Source: Janthinobacterium lividum (GTDB taxonomy: Bacteria > Pseudomonadota > Gammaproteobacteria > Burkholderiales > Burkholderiaceae_D). Taken from it: a stretch of 43,418 nt of DNA. The stretch lies in the NCBI RefSeq assembly GCF_011601275.1, contig NZ_JAAOLY010000029.1, positions 1-43,418 of the forward strand. Reading direction: 5' to 3'. The translations under genes were made by a program, and so were the position numbers. This document shows positions 8,561-17,000 of the stretch, piece after piece; positions within the stretch are counted from its first letter, which is position 1, and each line of letters opens with the position of its first letter. The notes under the pieces were generated by a model. It saw only the letters and a program-made list of their open reading frames with translations. It had not been told where the DNA came from and made no database searches.

Positions 8561-8815
8561 CTATGTCAAGACTTTTCGATCGATCTCATCAGGCTGCTCA
8601 AGCTGGTGTAGACGTTGAAACACTGCCACCTTATGGCCGGACATTGGCGCATGTTCAGCGTCCTCATGCCAGTCGGTCATCCAAACTTCTGACGCTGCCA
8701 CATTATTCGCCCAAAGAAGGTCAGCCAAGCGAACGGGATCAGTGTCCGATAGGCGAAGACCATCCTCGCGTATAGCAATCAGCAAACCATCAGCAAAATA
8801 AATTTTGGTTCTCAT
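8561..8815 (-). CDS. hypothetical protein (84 aa)
   Basis: A compact, coding-like frame, MRTKIYFADGLLIAIREDGL, followed by a charged segment with WMTDWHEDAEHAPMSGHK. No motif I recognise, no membrane span, no signal peptide. It lies 270 bases downstream of tniQ on the same strand, between the transposition genes and the broken Fic gene, so it may be a cargo gene of the element. The ribosome site before the ATG is weak. Confidence 0.5.
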   Translation of the reverse strand: MRTKIYFADGLLIAIREDGLRLSDTDPVRLADLLWANNVAASEVWMTDWHEDAEHAPMSGHKVAVFQRLHQLEQPDEIDRKVLT

Positions 8816-9085
8816 AAAAATCCGTTGGGAAAATGCTCAATGATAGTTAGCCATTTTTTTGCCATCCGACAGATAGATTCATTTTCGATAACAATTTGCA
8901 TTCATAAATTTGCTTACCGTGCCGTGTGCACGTCGTGAATTGCACAGATAAGTGAGCATTTCCCGTAGCACTTGTGCTTCGATCTCTCTTTCGCCATCTT
9001 ACCCTCATGAAGCGCTATACGCCGACATAATAATTTTATTAAAAATACCAATTGTAGTGATGAGCCGTGAATTCGTATAGCTTCC
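8816..9085. other. AT-rich spacer downstream of tniQ
   Basis: No gene is visible. The spacer contains CAATTTGCATTCATAAATTT (8892-8911), another TTGCAT-type motif, and several A/T tracts. It probably holds the end of the tni transcript and the promoter of the 84-residue gene; no clear hairpin terminator was found. Confidence 0.3.
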
Positions 9086-10501
9086 TTAATGTTTATTTTT
9101 TTTATGCCACCATTTTAACAAGATCAAACCATCTTCAGTCTTAGCTAAATGAATCGCACCTCCTTGCGGCGGATAGCTTTCTGGATCTTCGCCGCACTCA
9201 ATATCGTCCAGCCAATCGAATAGTGAATCGGAAAAGGACTCCACTTCAAATTGTGTAATATTTTCTAGCACCAAATTAATAAAAGGAGTTCCGATCCACT
9301 CCATGTAGGGTAAAAAATTAGGGGAAAAGTAAAAATATTCATCAGGAGACGAATTCAATTTCATATTAAATTTTACTAGACCGATTTTATTTAATTCTTT
9401 GGCATATTTTATGTACTCAAGACGTTCTTTATAAGATTTTCGATCTGATAAAAAATCAAGTCGCAACCCCACAGCAAGCTCAAATTCCTGACGTGCAACA
9501 TCATGTGGACAGGTTATCTGCCAATGTGGCCAGTGATTTGGAGATACACCAATCCAATGCGTTCCGAAAGAAATCACTTCCCGCCCCCATTTGCAATGGC
9601 ATTTTGGATGACGCTCATCTAAGGCCTGACGCACAAGGTTAATCTTTTCAGTAAAAGGAAAATGTTGCGAAGAATATGCGGCCGCACATTTATAAAACAT
9701 CCACAGTAGATCGATATTTAGATCGGCAATACTTTCGAATTCTTCCTTAGCTTGAATCGGAAAATGCATTACCTCCACTTTCCAGCCCTCCTGCACATCA
9801 GTAAACAGCGGAGTCAAGGTTTCTGGAATATGTTGAAGGGCACGAACCATTCCCAACAACTGAGCATTATCATGCGGCCGAGGGGGCCTAGTGTTAGTGC
9901 AATACCAAAATTCTCCCTGATCAAATTGCTTTGCCACTTTAATGACGCGAGGCATCCATTCTGCGAGCGCTCGGAAGCACTCGTAAGATTCCGGAAAAAA
10001 AGGTTCCGGACTTGAAGCTGGCCAATATGGGCAGGCCGTCTGCATCAGCTCCAGCAACGCTTGGCCGCGACGCACCTGAATTTTTGTATAGTCCTTTCCG
10101 GCGCAAGTACTGTGCAATGGCGTCTGGTGAAAAGGGCATCGTGCCATCCAAAGTTGCTCATGTAAGTAACTGTGGTAGCCGATTTTCGAACATTCCGCAC
10201 AGTAGCGTAAGGAATAGCGCGGCCATTGATCAACGGAGCTCAGATAGATATTATATGGCAATGAAATCGCCATATTGAGTACACTTTTGGTGACTTGAAT
10301 ATCCTCTCCCAGTATGTCGTTAATCCACTCGATATCCACATCATCGAGGGAAAAACCCGCTTCAAGATGGCCACGAAAGAAACTATTACATTGTTTTAAA
10401 TCGATTCCATTTAGTACGGAAAAACGAGTCGCTAGTGAAATGAATGACTCATAAGGTCGCAAATTTCCTTTCCACCAGTTTACGGCTGGAAAAGATTTCA
10501 T
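9086..10501 (-). CDS. tniQ: TniQ/TnsD-family transposon targeting protein
   Basis: The 471-residue protein begins MKSFPAVNWWKGNLRPYESF, a TniQ-type opening, and carries a zinc-binding set, C101-x2-C104 ... C122-x2-H125 (YCAECSKIGYHSYLHEQLWM, then ARCPFHQ). In Tn5053, Tn7-like and CRISPR-associated transposons, TniQ/TnsD links the target site to the TnsC/TniB ATPase. I chose the ATG at 10501 because it lies one base after the tniB stop and starts the conserved fold; an upstream in-frame start would add 20 unrelated residues inside tniB. The C-terminal ~300 residues show no Cas-like feature, and no second tniQ or CRISPR array is present, so the target rule is unknown. Base composition is AT-rich relative to the chromosome. 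Confidence 0.85.
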   Translation of the reverse strand: MKSFPAVNWWKGNLRPYESFISLATRFSVLNGIDLKQCNSFFRGHLEAGFSLDDVDIEWINDILGEDIQVTKSVLNMAISLPYNIYLSSVDQWPRYSLRYCAECSKIGYHSYLHEQLWMARCPFHQTPLHSTCAGKDYTKIQVRRGQALLELMQTACPYWPASSPEPFFPESYECFRALAEWMPRVIKVAKQFDQGEFWYCTNTRPPRPHDNAQLLGMVRALQHIPETLTPLFTDVQEGWKVEVMHFPIQAKEEFESIADLNIDLLWMFYKCAAAYSSQHFPFTEKINLVRQALDERHPKCHCKWGREVISFGTHWIGVSPNHWPHWQITCPHDVARQEFELAVGLRLDFLSDRKSYKERLEYIKYAKELNKIGLVKFNMKLNSSPDEYFYFSPNFLPYMEWIGTPFINLVLENITQFEVESFSDSLFDWLDDIECGEDPESYPPQGGAIHLAKTEDGLILLKWWHKKNKH

Positions 10502-10502
10502 A

Positions 10503-11471
10503 TCAACCAGCAGTCGCAATGATTCGCATGTGGTCCGAGTAGTTGACCTTGGCAAGCTCATTTAGCCAGCTTTCATATGATGTAGCTACATTCCAATCTT
10601 CGCCGTGTGAAAGGCGGCTTAATATCTCCTCCACTGTCCTCGCTATATGCTGCATCGGAAATTCCGTATAATTTTTTACGGATGCAGGACGTAGCTCAAT
10701 CAGTGCTCGCCATAAGTATTCAGCACAGTCAACAAGGCGCTTTCCCTGAGCAAATGAGGTCGGGGCGAAACAATTCAGGAATGATATCCCACTACCTGCC
10801 GGCCATTCGGAATCCACGTCATAGTTATTGAGGACATATCGAATCTCCTCTAGTGTACGAATGCCATGGAAGCGAGCGTGTGCGGCCATAAATCTGGCAG
10901 CAATATGTGCATTTCCGGTACTCGCCAAGTATTCGTGACGATAGCCTAATTGATGCGATCCTATTGAGAATACACTCAGAAGAATCCCACTGTAATCCAA
11001 ACGATTTTGCAGACCGACTAGCCACTTCCATTCATGCAGCGTCATTTCCTGGGCCTCATCGATTACTAGCACTACATAGTTTCTTCCAGCATTTTTGGCT
11101 ATCGAAATGAATCGCTGCAGGCACAGATACGCTCCTTCAGTTTTTTTTGCTGGCTTACGTGGGTCAACGAATTGAAAATTGGAAGCTACCAATAATTGAT
11201 GCCAGAATGCTGCTTCGGTTGGCAATGAGTCTGACCTATCCCAGATAACAAGCGGAACAATGGCACCGAAACGCTCAGCCAATACGTCTGCGAGATACCA
11301 AATGATTGCACGTGTCTTCCCCAAGCGCGATGCTCCATAAATGTATCCTCCCGGACGCTGCTGATCTATCCAATCACCTATCTGAACGGTCATCTCGTGT
11401 ATGGGTTGGGTGTAGACCGCGTATTGCTTGGTACAAATACAATGATCTGGATCAATGTGAGATGCGCGCAT
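10503..11471 (-). CDS. tniB: TniB/TnsC-family AAA+ ATPase of the transposon
   Basis: The 322-residue AAA+ protein has Walker A GASRLGKT (46-53), Walker B VVLVIDEAQE (133-142) and a sensor-1-like LSVFSIGS strand (165-172). The family passes the target signal from TniQ/TnsD to the transposase and filters out unsuitable sites. It starts two bases after the tniA stop and ends one base before tniQ, so the three genes form one transcript. The GASRxGKT form of the P-loop is typical of TniB/TnsC rather than of DnaA-like ATPases. Confidence 0.88.
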   Translation of the reverse strand: MRASHIDPDHCICTKQYAVYTQPIHEMTVQIGDWIDQQRPGGYIYGASRLGKTRAIIWYLADVLAERFGAIVPLVIWDRSDSLPTEAAFWHQLLVASNFQFVDPRKPAKKTEGAYLCLQRFISIAKNAGRNYVVLVIDEAQEMTLHEWKWLVGLQNRLDYSGILLSVFSIGSHQLGYRHEYLASTGNAHIAARFMAAHARFHGIRTLEEIRYVLNNYDVDSEWPAGSGISFLNCFAPTSFAQGKRLVDCAEYLWRALIELRPASVKNYTEFPMQHIARTVEEILSRLSHGEDWNVATSYESWLNELAKVNYSDHMRIIATAG

Positions 11472-11473
11472 AG

Positions 11474-13516
11474 TTATTTCCGTATCGAGGTCATACGGCG
11501 GAGCAGTATGGTAGTTTGCGCACTGAGATTATTGCTTGATGTGGCCGGTGGAGTCCGAGGAGCATTAGAAGATTTGACAGGCCACTCATAGTCATCTTGA
11601 GACGGAGAAGGCCTTACACGGTCCTGCGCGGCCTTCAGCAAACTTTCGCCAACAAACTGATCTGCGGCTTGTGTCAATATTCTGCGTGACTCAAGATATG
11701 CTGGGTGAATAGGCAGCTTATTATTTGGCTGGTGTTCGACAAAATTTATGAATGTGTCAATTCCGTCGCCTCCCGCTGGAATCAAGAATTGTCCCCGTGC
11801 CTCAGCTTGGCGGACCGCTTTACGAACTGACAGGCTATGCGGGGAAATATGCCATGGCGGTGATGCGCGGAGAATTCCTAATGGCATCCCGTCTAGCGTA
11901 GAAGCTAATGCTACGCGGCCATCGTCCTCTTTATGGTTAATAACCCAAATATCGGTGCCTACAAGATCCTGACGATTTTGTAACATCTCATTTGTGTAGT
12001 GCGCATAGTAAAACTCGACAAATACTGCTCGTCCAACTTTGGCTCCACCACGGACCCGGCACTTTTTCCTAATACTAAACAGTGATGCAACCACATCAGG
12101 TTCAACGTGACGCATCGGTTGTTGGGAGTGTTCAAACAGGAACTTCGCGTAGTTCAGCGGAGTTTTTCTGCCAATACCTTTGTGCGGATGCGCATTGTAG
12201 TTAGCGATTAGTACGTTCAGGAGTTCTTCAGCGTACTCGTACGAAAAACAAGACGTGATGGCCACCGTATCAGGATCACGCCCCTTTCGATCCGCAGCTT
12301 TAGCACCAGTAGTATTGGATAAACGTTGGAACCCATTACCAGCTAGGTTCCGGAAAAAAGTTTCAATATAAGGTCTGTCGTCCAAACCCCGTTTAACAGA
12401 AAAGGAGTTTTCCGGTTCCAGTAACACCGACCCAACTGCGTCTTTCAGTGCCCCCCTTACTCGAGTGCAAACTTCTGCCAATGCGCCATCAACGCTGGTT
12501 TCATCCCAGCAAAGACCTACAAAGTCTTCCCCCATCGTTGACAACAGCCCTGCTCCTTGCACATAAGGCTCCTTGGAAAACGACACCGGGCGAAGATACC
12601 ACTTAGTAAGAGCACTCTTGATCGCTCTCATCACGTCATCGGAAGATACTTCTTTCCTCAGGCTGAAGTAGTAGCCAATAACGGCGCGGGATACTACCTC
12701 TACCAGCACAATGACCCAAAGTCGATATACGATACGTTCCCTGCTCTCGCCAGAAATATCCGGTATCGATACACAAAACCGGCCGTCAAGCTTATGTGCA
12801 TCCATTTCAATCCGTTGCATGAACCGCATAACTGGACGGTTGGAGCCATCTCCAGTCTTAAGCTTGCGCACGAGATTTTCTCCGCCGGCATTATTTGCCA
12901 AGGCTTTTACATCAGATGCAAGAACTTTGTCGATATATCGTCGGACCGAATAATAAGCAGTACTGCTGGTATTGAAAGGCCATTCACCTCGTTGTTCGTA
13001 GCCGAGACTTCGCAACTCATCAAGAAACCAAGTGCACTGCCTAGCCACGGAGCGTTTTATTTCGACTAATTTCCCTCCACCTGGCACCGCTTTGATCCGT
13101 TTCTCAAACCTTAGCCTTAGGTCAGGGTGAGCATCCAGCATTGTATCCATCGCACCGGCGCCGCCAGCCCCGAATTGATCTAGCTGGATTTTTTTTCGTC
13201 GCTTGTATGATCGTATCCGGAGGTATGGAATTAGCGCACGCCACCCATATGGTTGACCATCGACATGAATGGCTAGACAGCGTTCCCGAATCAGTCTATA
13301 TGCTTGTTTCGCCCCAAGTGAGGTAACTCGCTTTATTTGAGCGGCATCCGCCCCCTGCAAATAGAGCGTGACTGCGGACTTCCGTGCGAAATAAAGGGCA
13401 CAGTCTTCGCTGCTCAGCGCCCCCTCGTCTGGAGTAGGCCACTGGCTCGCGTCTATACATTCGCCGTTAATTACGCGAAATGAGAATTGAGCCTTGACCT
13501 CCCCACCTTCTGGCAT
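11474..13516 (-). CDS. tniA: TniA/TnsB-family DDE transposase
   Basis: About 680 residues. N-terminal DNA-binding part (HTH-like segment near 52-80), then an RNase H-fold DDE core with D239 (RIEMDAHKLDG), D338 (GLCWDETSVDG) and E385 (DDRPYIETFF), and a beta-barrel/C-terminal tail that in TnsB contacts the TnsC ATPase. The ATG at 13516 is preceded by GGGAG, better than the in-frame ATG at 13534. It is first in the tniA-tniB-tniQ operon, facing away from the right transposon end. No TnsA nuclease is fused or adjacent and no resolvase was found, so transposition may go through cointegrates or rely on partners elsewhere. Catalytic residue assignment is by eye. Confidence 0.88.
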   Translation of the reverse strand: MPEGGEVKAQFSFRVINGECIDASQWPTPDEGALSSEDCALYFARKSAVTLYLQGADAAQIKRVTSLGAKQAYRLIRERCLAIHVDGQPYGWRALIPYLRIRSYKRRKKIQLDQFGAGGAGAMDTMLDAHPDLRLRFEKRIKAVPGGGKLVEIKRSVARQCTWFLDELRSLGYEQRGEWPFNTSSTAYYSVRRYIDKVLASDVKALANNAGGENLVRKLKTGDGSNRPVMRFMQRIEMDAHKLDGRFCVSIPDISGESRERIVYRLWVIVLVEVVSRAVIGYYFSLRKEVSSDDVMRAIKSALTKWYLRPVSFSKEPYVQGAGLLSTMGEDFVGLCWDETSVDGALAEVCTRVRGALKDAVGSVLLEPENSFSVKRGLDDRPYIETFFRNLAGNGFQRLSNTTGAKAADRKGRDPDTVAITSCFSYEYAEELLNVLIANYNAHPHKGIGRKTPLNYAKFLFEHSQQPMRHVEPDVVASLFSIRKKCRVRGGAKVGRAVFVEFYYAHYTNEMLQNRQDLVGTDIWVINHKEDDGRVALASTLDGMPLGILRASPPWHISPHSLSVRKAVRQAEARGQFLIPAGGDGIDTFINFVEHQPNNKLPIHPAYLESRRILTQAADQFVGESLLKAAQDRVRPSPSQDDYEWPVKSSNAPRTPPATSSNNLSAQTTILLRRMTSIRK

Positions 13517-13609
13517 CCCAGCTCCCGAGATCATGTCTAGTCAGTTATCAAAATAGCATATGCAACAACTGAGGACAAGAAGTTTGATACGTGTTCGGAT
13601 TAGCTACAA

Positions 13610-13722
13610 TTTTATGCAAAATGCATGCAAAAGATACAGTTTTATGCAAATTTTTTTTGCATAAAACTGTACTTATAGACGATCTCGCTAGGGGGAAGTA
13701 GCAGGAACACTATTATGCAAAA
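13610..13722. repeat. repeated TTTTATGCAAA motifs, candidate transposase-binding sites
   Basis: The motif TTTTATGCAAA occurs at 13610-13620 and 13640-13650, in reverse at 13656-13666, and as TATTATGCAAAA at 13711-13722; related ATGCAA words are at 13559-13565 and 13624-13630. Clustered copies upstream of the transposase gene and inside the element end fit TnsB/TniA binding sites. They also overlap the region where the tniA promoter must lie, so the transposase could autoregulate. The binding role is inferred. Confidence 0.6.
13635..13671. repeat. perfect 16-bp inverted repeat (palindrome) in the transposon end
   Basis: Arms 13635-13650 and 13656-13671 are exact reverse complements (TACAGTTTTATGCAAA and its complement) separated by five T residues. 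It contains two copies of the TTTTATGCAAA motif head to head. It could be a paired transposase or regulator site, or act as a bidirectional terminator shielding tniA from outside transcription, since a T run follows each arm. Confidence 0.8.
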
Positions 13723-13750
13723 TGTCGTCTCCGGTTTTATTCAAAAAAAA

Positions 13751-13782
13751 TATTCATTTCCGCACTTTGGCGTCCTACTACA
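13751..13782 (-). mobile_element. candidate right terminus of the Tn7-like transposon
   Basis: Reading inward on the minus strand from 13782 gives TGTAGTAGGACGCCAAAGTG and then CGGAAATGAATA. This follows the pattern of the Tn7 end (TGTGGGCGGACAATAAAGTC...), sharing TGT, GGAC, AAAGT and TGAA at the same spacing. The 3' end on the plus strand is therefore ...ACTACA, as expected for a Tn7-superfamily end. It lies just outside the TATTATGCAAAA motif and about 265 bases before the tniA start. The comparison is from memory of the Tn7 end, and no target duplication could be confirmed because the left end was not found. Confidence 0.55.
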
Positions 13783-13952
13783 TCTTCAGCACCGTCCGAT
13801 GAAGTTAAGCGGGGTTGATCGGTTACGACCCTGTGAATGTCCTGCAGCGTGCACATCAGCGCGATACAGTCTGCGCGGTATAGCGTTGCGTCACCAATAA
13901 TGGATGCGCCGCTTCCGTCGCATCTTGGTCCGATGGGAAAGGCTCGCCACAA
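13783..13952 (-). pseudogene. N-terminal fragment of a DNA methyltransferase-like gene
   Basis: From ATG at 13952 the minus strand reads SIIGDATLYRADCIALMCTL and then QDIHRVVTDQPR, resembling the start of phage-type DNA methyltransferases (IGDATLYxGDCLxLL...VDAVVTDPPYG), where the last motif is the catalytic (D/N)PPY. Coding similarity is lost at the proline motif, shortly before the proposed transposon end at 13782. The fragment is probably what remains of a prophage or defence gene at the insertion site. The Q in place of the first P shows the catalytic motif is also damaged. Confidence 0.45.
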
Positions 13953-14042
13953 CCTGTCTCGCCTTTCTTCATATCACCTGCGTCGTGATTATCTGGCGTG
14001 CTGCCGGCCTACTGGCCAACGGTCGTTTAATTGATTGCGCTT

Positions 14043-17000
14043 CTACTCTGGCATCATAAATTTAGCCAGCGCAGTATCGAAATCAAATCGCTCTAAGGCG
14101 GCCGTAATGTCGCGCAACATCGCGCCGCCTGCTACATCTGTTGCTGCATCGCTCAACTCTGCCGCAAGTTCCATTGCCTCTGTATCGCTACTGAGCAATA
14201 GCGTGCGCAAACGGGCCAGCTTGGCATGCCATTCGGGATCAATGACTGTGGCGGCAGGCGTGTCGGTTCCCGTAATCTCGGCCCGAAGCGCACGCAAGCC
14301 CGGCATAATGTAATCGAGCGATGCCACAGTCCTTGCCAATGCCTGCGCGATGCTTGCCTGGTCGGCATCTTGCACACATAGTGATTCCAGTCGCTCCGCT
14401 TCCGCGCGCACGCCAAAAGCCCCGATGTTGCCTGAAGTACCCTTGAGGGTATGCGCAAGGCGTACTACGTCCTCCTGTAACCGGCTGGTACGCGCCTGCG
14501 CAAATTGACGTGCGAAGTCACTGTGGTCCTCGACGAACATGCCCAGAAGCTTGCGATACAGCCTGGCATCGCGTGCAGCGGTTTGCATGCCGGCGTTGAT
14601 ATCAACCCCAGGCAGCTTGACCGGTGCTTCGATGGCCGAGGTATTAATAGTATGACGCGCCCTCTTCTGCTCTGACGCGTTGCGCGGCTTAAGCCATTTC
14701 GCCAAGGTTGCATACATTTCATTCACACGCAACGGTTTGGGAATATGGTCCTGCATACCAACCTCAAGGACCTTTTCACGATCTCCGGCCATGGCGTTGG
14801 CCGTCATCGCCACCACGGGCAGATGTGCGAATTTTGGCATGCATCGAATGCGTCGCGTGGCTTCATATCCATCCATGACCGGCATCTGGCAATCCATCAA
14901 GACTAGGTCATAGCTGGCATCAGTTTCAAGCATATCGAGTGCCTGCGCGCCATTTTCTGCCAGTTGCACAATAACGCCTGCCTTTTCCAGCAAATCACGC
15001 GCCAGTTCCTGGTTCAGATGATTGTCTTCGACGAGCAAGATTCGCGTACCGACCAGCTTTTCTACCGAGCCCTCGTTACGGCTTGTCGTGCCCGGTGGTA
15101 CGCTTGGTAATATCTGGCCCCGTCCTAAGGCTTCGCCGATTGCTTCCAGCAAAGTCGACCTGGTCACTGGCTTGGTCAGTATGGCGCTAGGCTGGACGCC
15201 AGCGTGCTGTGCTGCGGTGACAGCATCTTCACGGCCAAATGCAGTCACCATGATGACCGCGTGGCTGCTGCCTGGATGATCGCGCTCCAGCTCTTGCATG
15301 GTGCGCACACCATCCATGCCAGACATCTTCCAGTCCAGCAGCAAGAGATCGTAAGCCAAATCGCGCGCGATGGCCTCCCGCACCAATAACAATGCCTGGT
15401 ATCCGCTGGACACGACATCGACTTCGAGACCAAAACCGCGCACCATGGTCGAGAGAATTTCCCGTGCTGCCGCATTGTCGTCGACTACCAGCACGCGCAG
15501 ACCATGTAATTCGTCGGCAAGAAACATCCTGCGCGGCTGGGGATCCTGTTGCAGACCAAATTGCACATGAAAATGGAAGATGGTGCCGCTGCCAGCAGTA
15601 CTTTCCACCCAGATATGGCCAGCCATCATCTCGACCAGGTGTTTGGAGATCGCCAGTCCCAAACCAGTCCCACCATATTTACGTGTAGTTGAGGCATCGG
15701 CTTGGGTAAAGCTCTGGAACAGCTTATCGAGTTGTTCAGCACTCATGCCGATGCCTGAGTCACGTACCCAAAAATGCAGTTTGACCTGATCGTTTTCTTG
15801 GACCAGCAAGTCCACCCCCAACTCTACCTCGCCATCCTCGGTAAATTTCACAGCGTTCGAGCCGAGATTGATCAATATCTGCCCCAGCCGAAGCGCGTCA
15901 CCGATCAGCGCAGCAGGCACTTCAGGCTTAATATTGAAGAGCAACTCGATGCCCTTTTCCTCAGCCTTCATGCCTATCATTGAGGCAAAACTATCAAGCA
16001 CGTCTTCAAGTCGGAAATCGATGTGTTCCATAGACATCTTGCCTGCCTCGATTTTCGAGAAGTCAAGAATATCGTTAATAATGCCAAGCAGATTTTCCGC
16101 CGAGCGATGCACTTTGGTGATGTAGTTGAGTTGTCGCTTGTCGAGCTTGGTCTGCAGCGCGAGATAGGACATGCCGATAATGGCGTTCATCGGCGTGCGA
16201 ATCTCGTGGCTCATATTCGACAGGAAGTCGCTCTTGGCTTTGGTGGCTTCCTCTGCAAGTTCTTTGGCGCGCGCCATTTCGTCTTGCAGCTGTTTGCGCT
16301 CGGTGAAATCCTGGTGTATGCCCACGAAGCGCAAGGCCTTGCCATGTTGATCTCGCTCAGTGGCTCGGCCCATGGAAAGTATCCATCGCCAATCGCCATG
16401 CTTGGTCCGCATGCGGAACAAAGCGTGGAAGTCAGGTTCGTCTGGATCGTTGATGCATAGCGCAAATTGGGACTGCACGGCGACGATGTCATCCGGATGC
16501 AGCAAGCTTGACCACGTATCCGCGGCACTGCCGTCTACGCTAACTTCATCCAGCGTATAACCAAGCATTTCAGCCCAGATTTCGTTAATTTCACTGCGCC
16601 CGCTGGCAATATCCCAGTCCCACAGCCCTAACCTGCCGCCTTTCAAGGCAAAGTTAAGGCGCTGCGCGCTTTTCGTCAGTGCGCGCTCGGCTTGCTGGCG
16701 TTCAGTGATGTCGTACAACCAGTTGACGATCTGTTTGGTGTTGCCGAACTCCATCTGTATGGAACTGATCAACACCGTTAATGGATCTCCATTGGCCCGC
16801 ACCAAATTGGCCTGAAAATCAGTAACAACGTCATCACGCTGCAATAGCGTGACGTACGCATCGCGATCAGCGGTGCTCTTCCAATAGTGGGCAGTGTGAC
16901 GACCCACCACCTTTTCAACAGGTTCGGCCAGCATTTCCGCCATGCGCTGGTTACCGAAGGTAATCTGACCGTTTTCGCTGATCGCGACGCCTACCGGACT

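Noticed and set aside
9053..9085. TGTAGTGATGAG near the tniQ stop as a left terminus
   Set aside because: Only the first six bases match the right end and it lies almost inside the tniQ 3' end with no repeat sites on the inner side.
8440..9085. CRISPR-like or guide RNA array next to tniQ
   Set aside because: The AT-rich spacers hold only scattered TTGCAT words, with no regular repeat-spacer pattern and no cas gene nearby.
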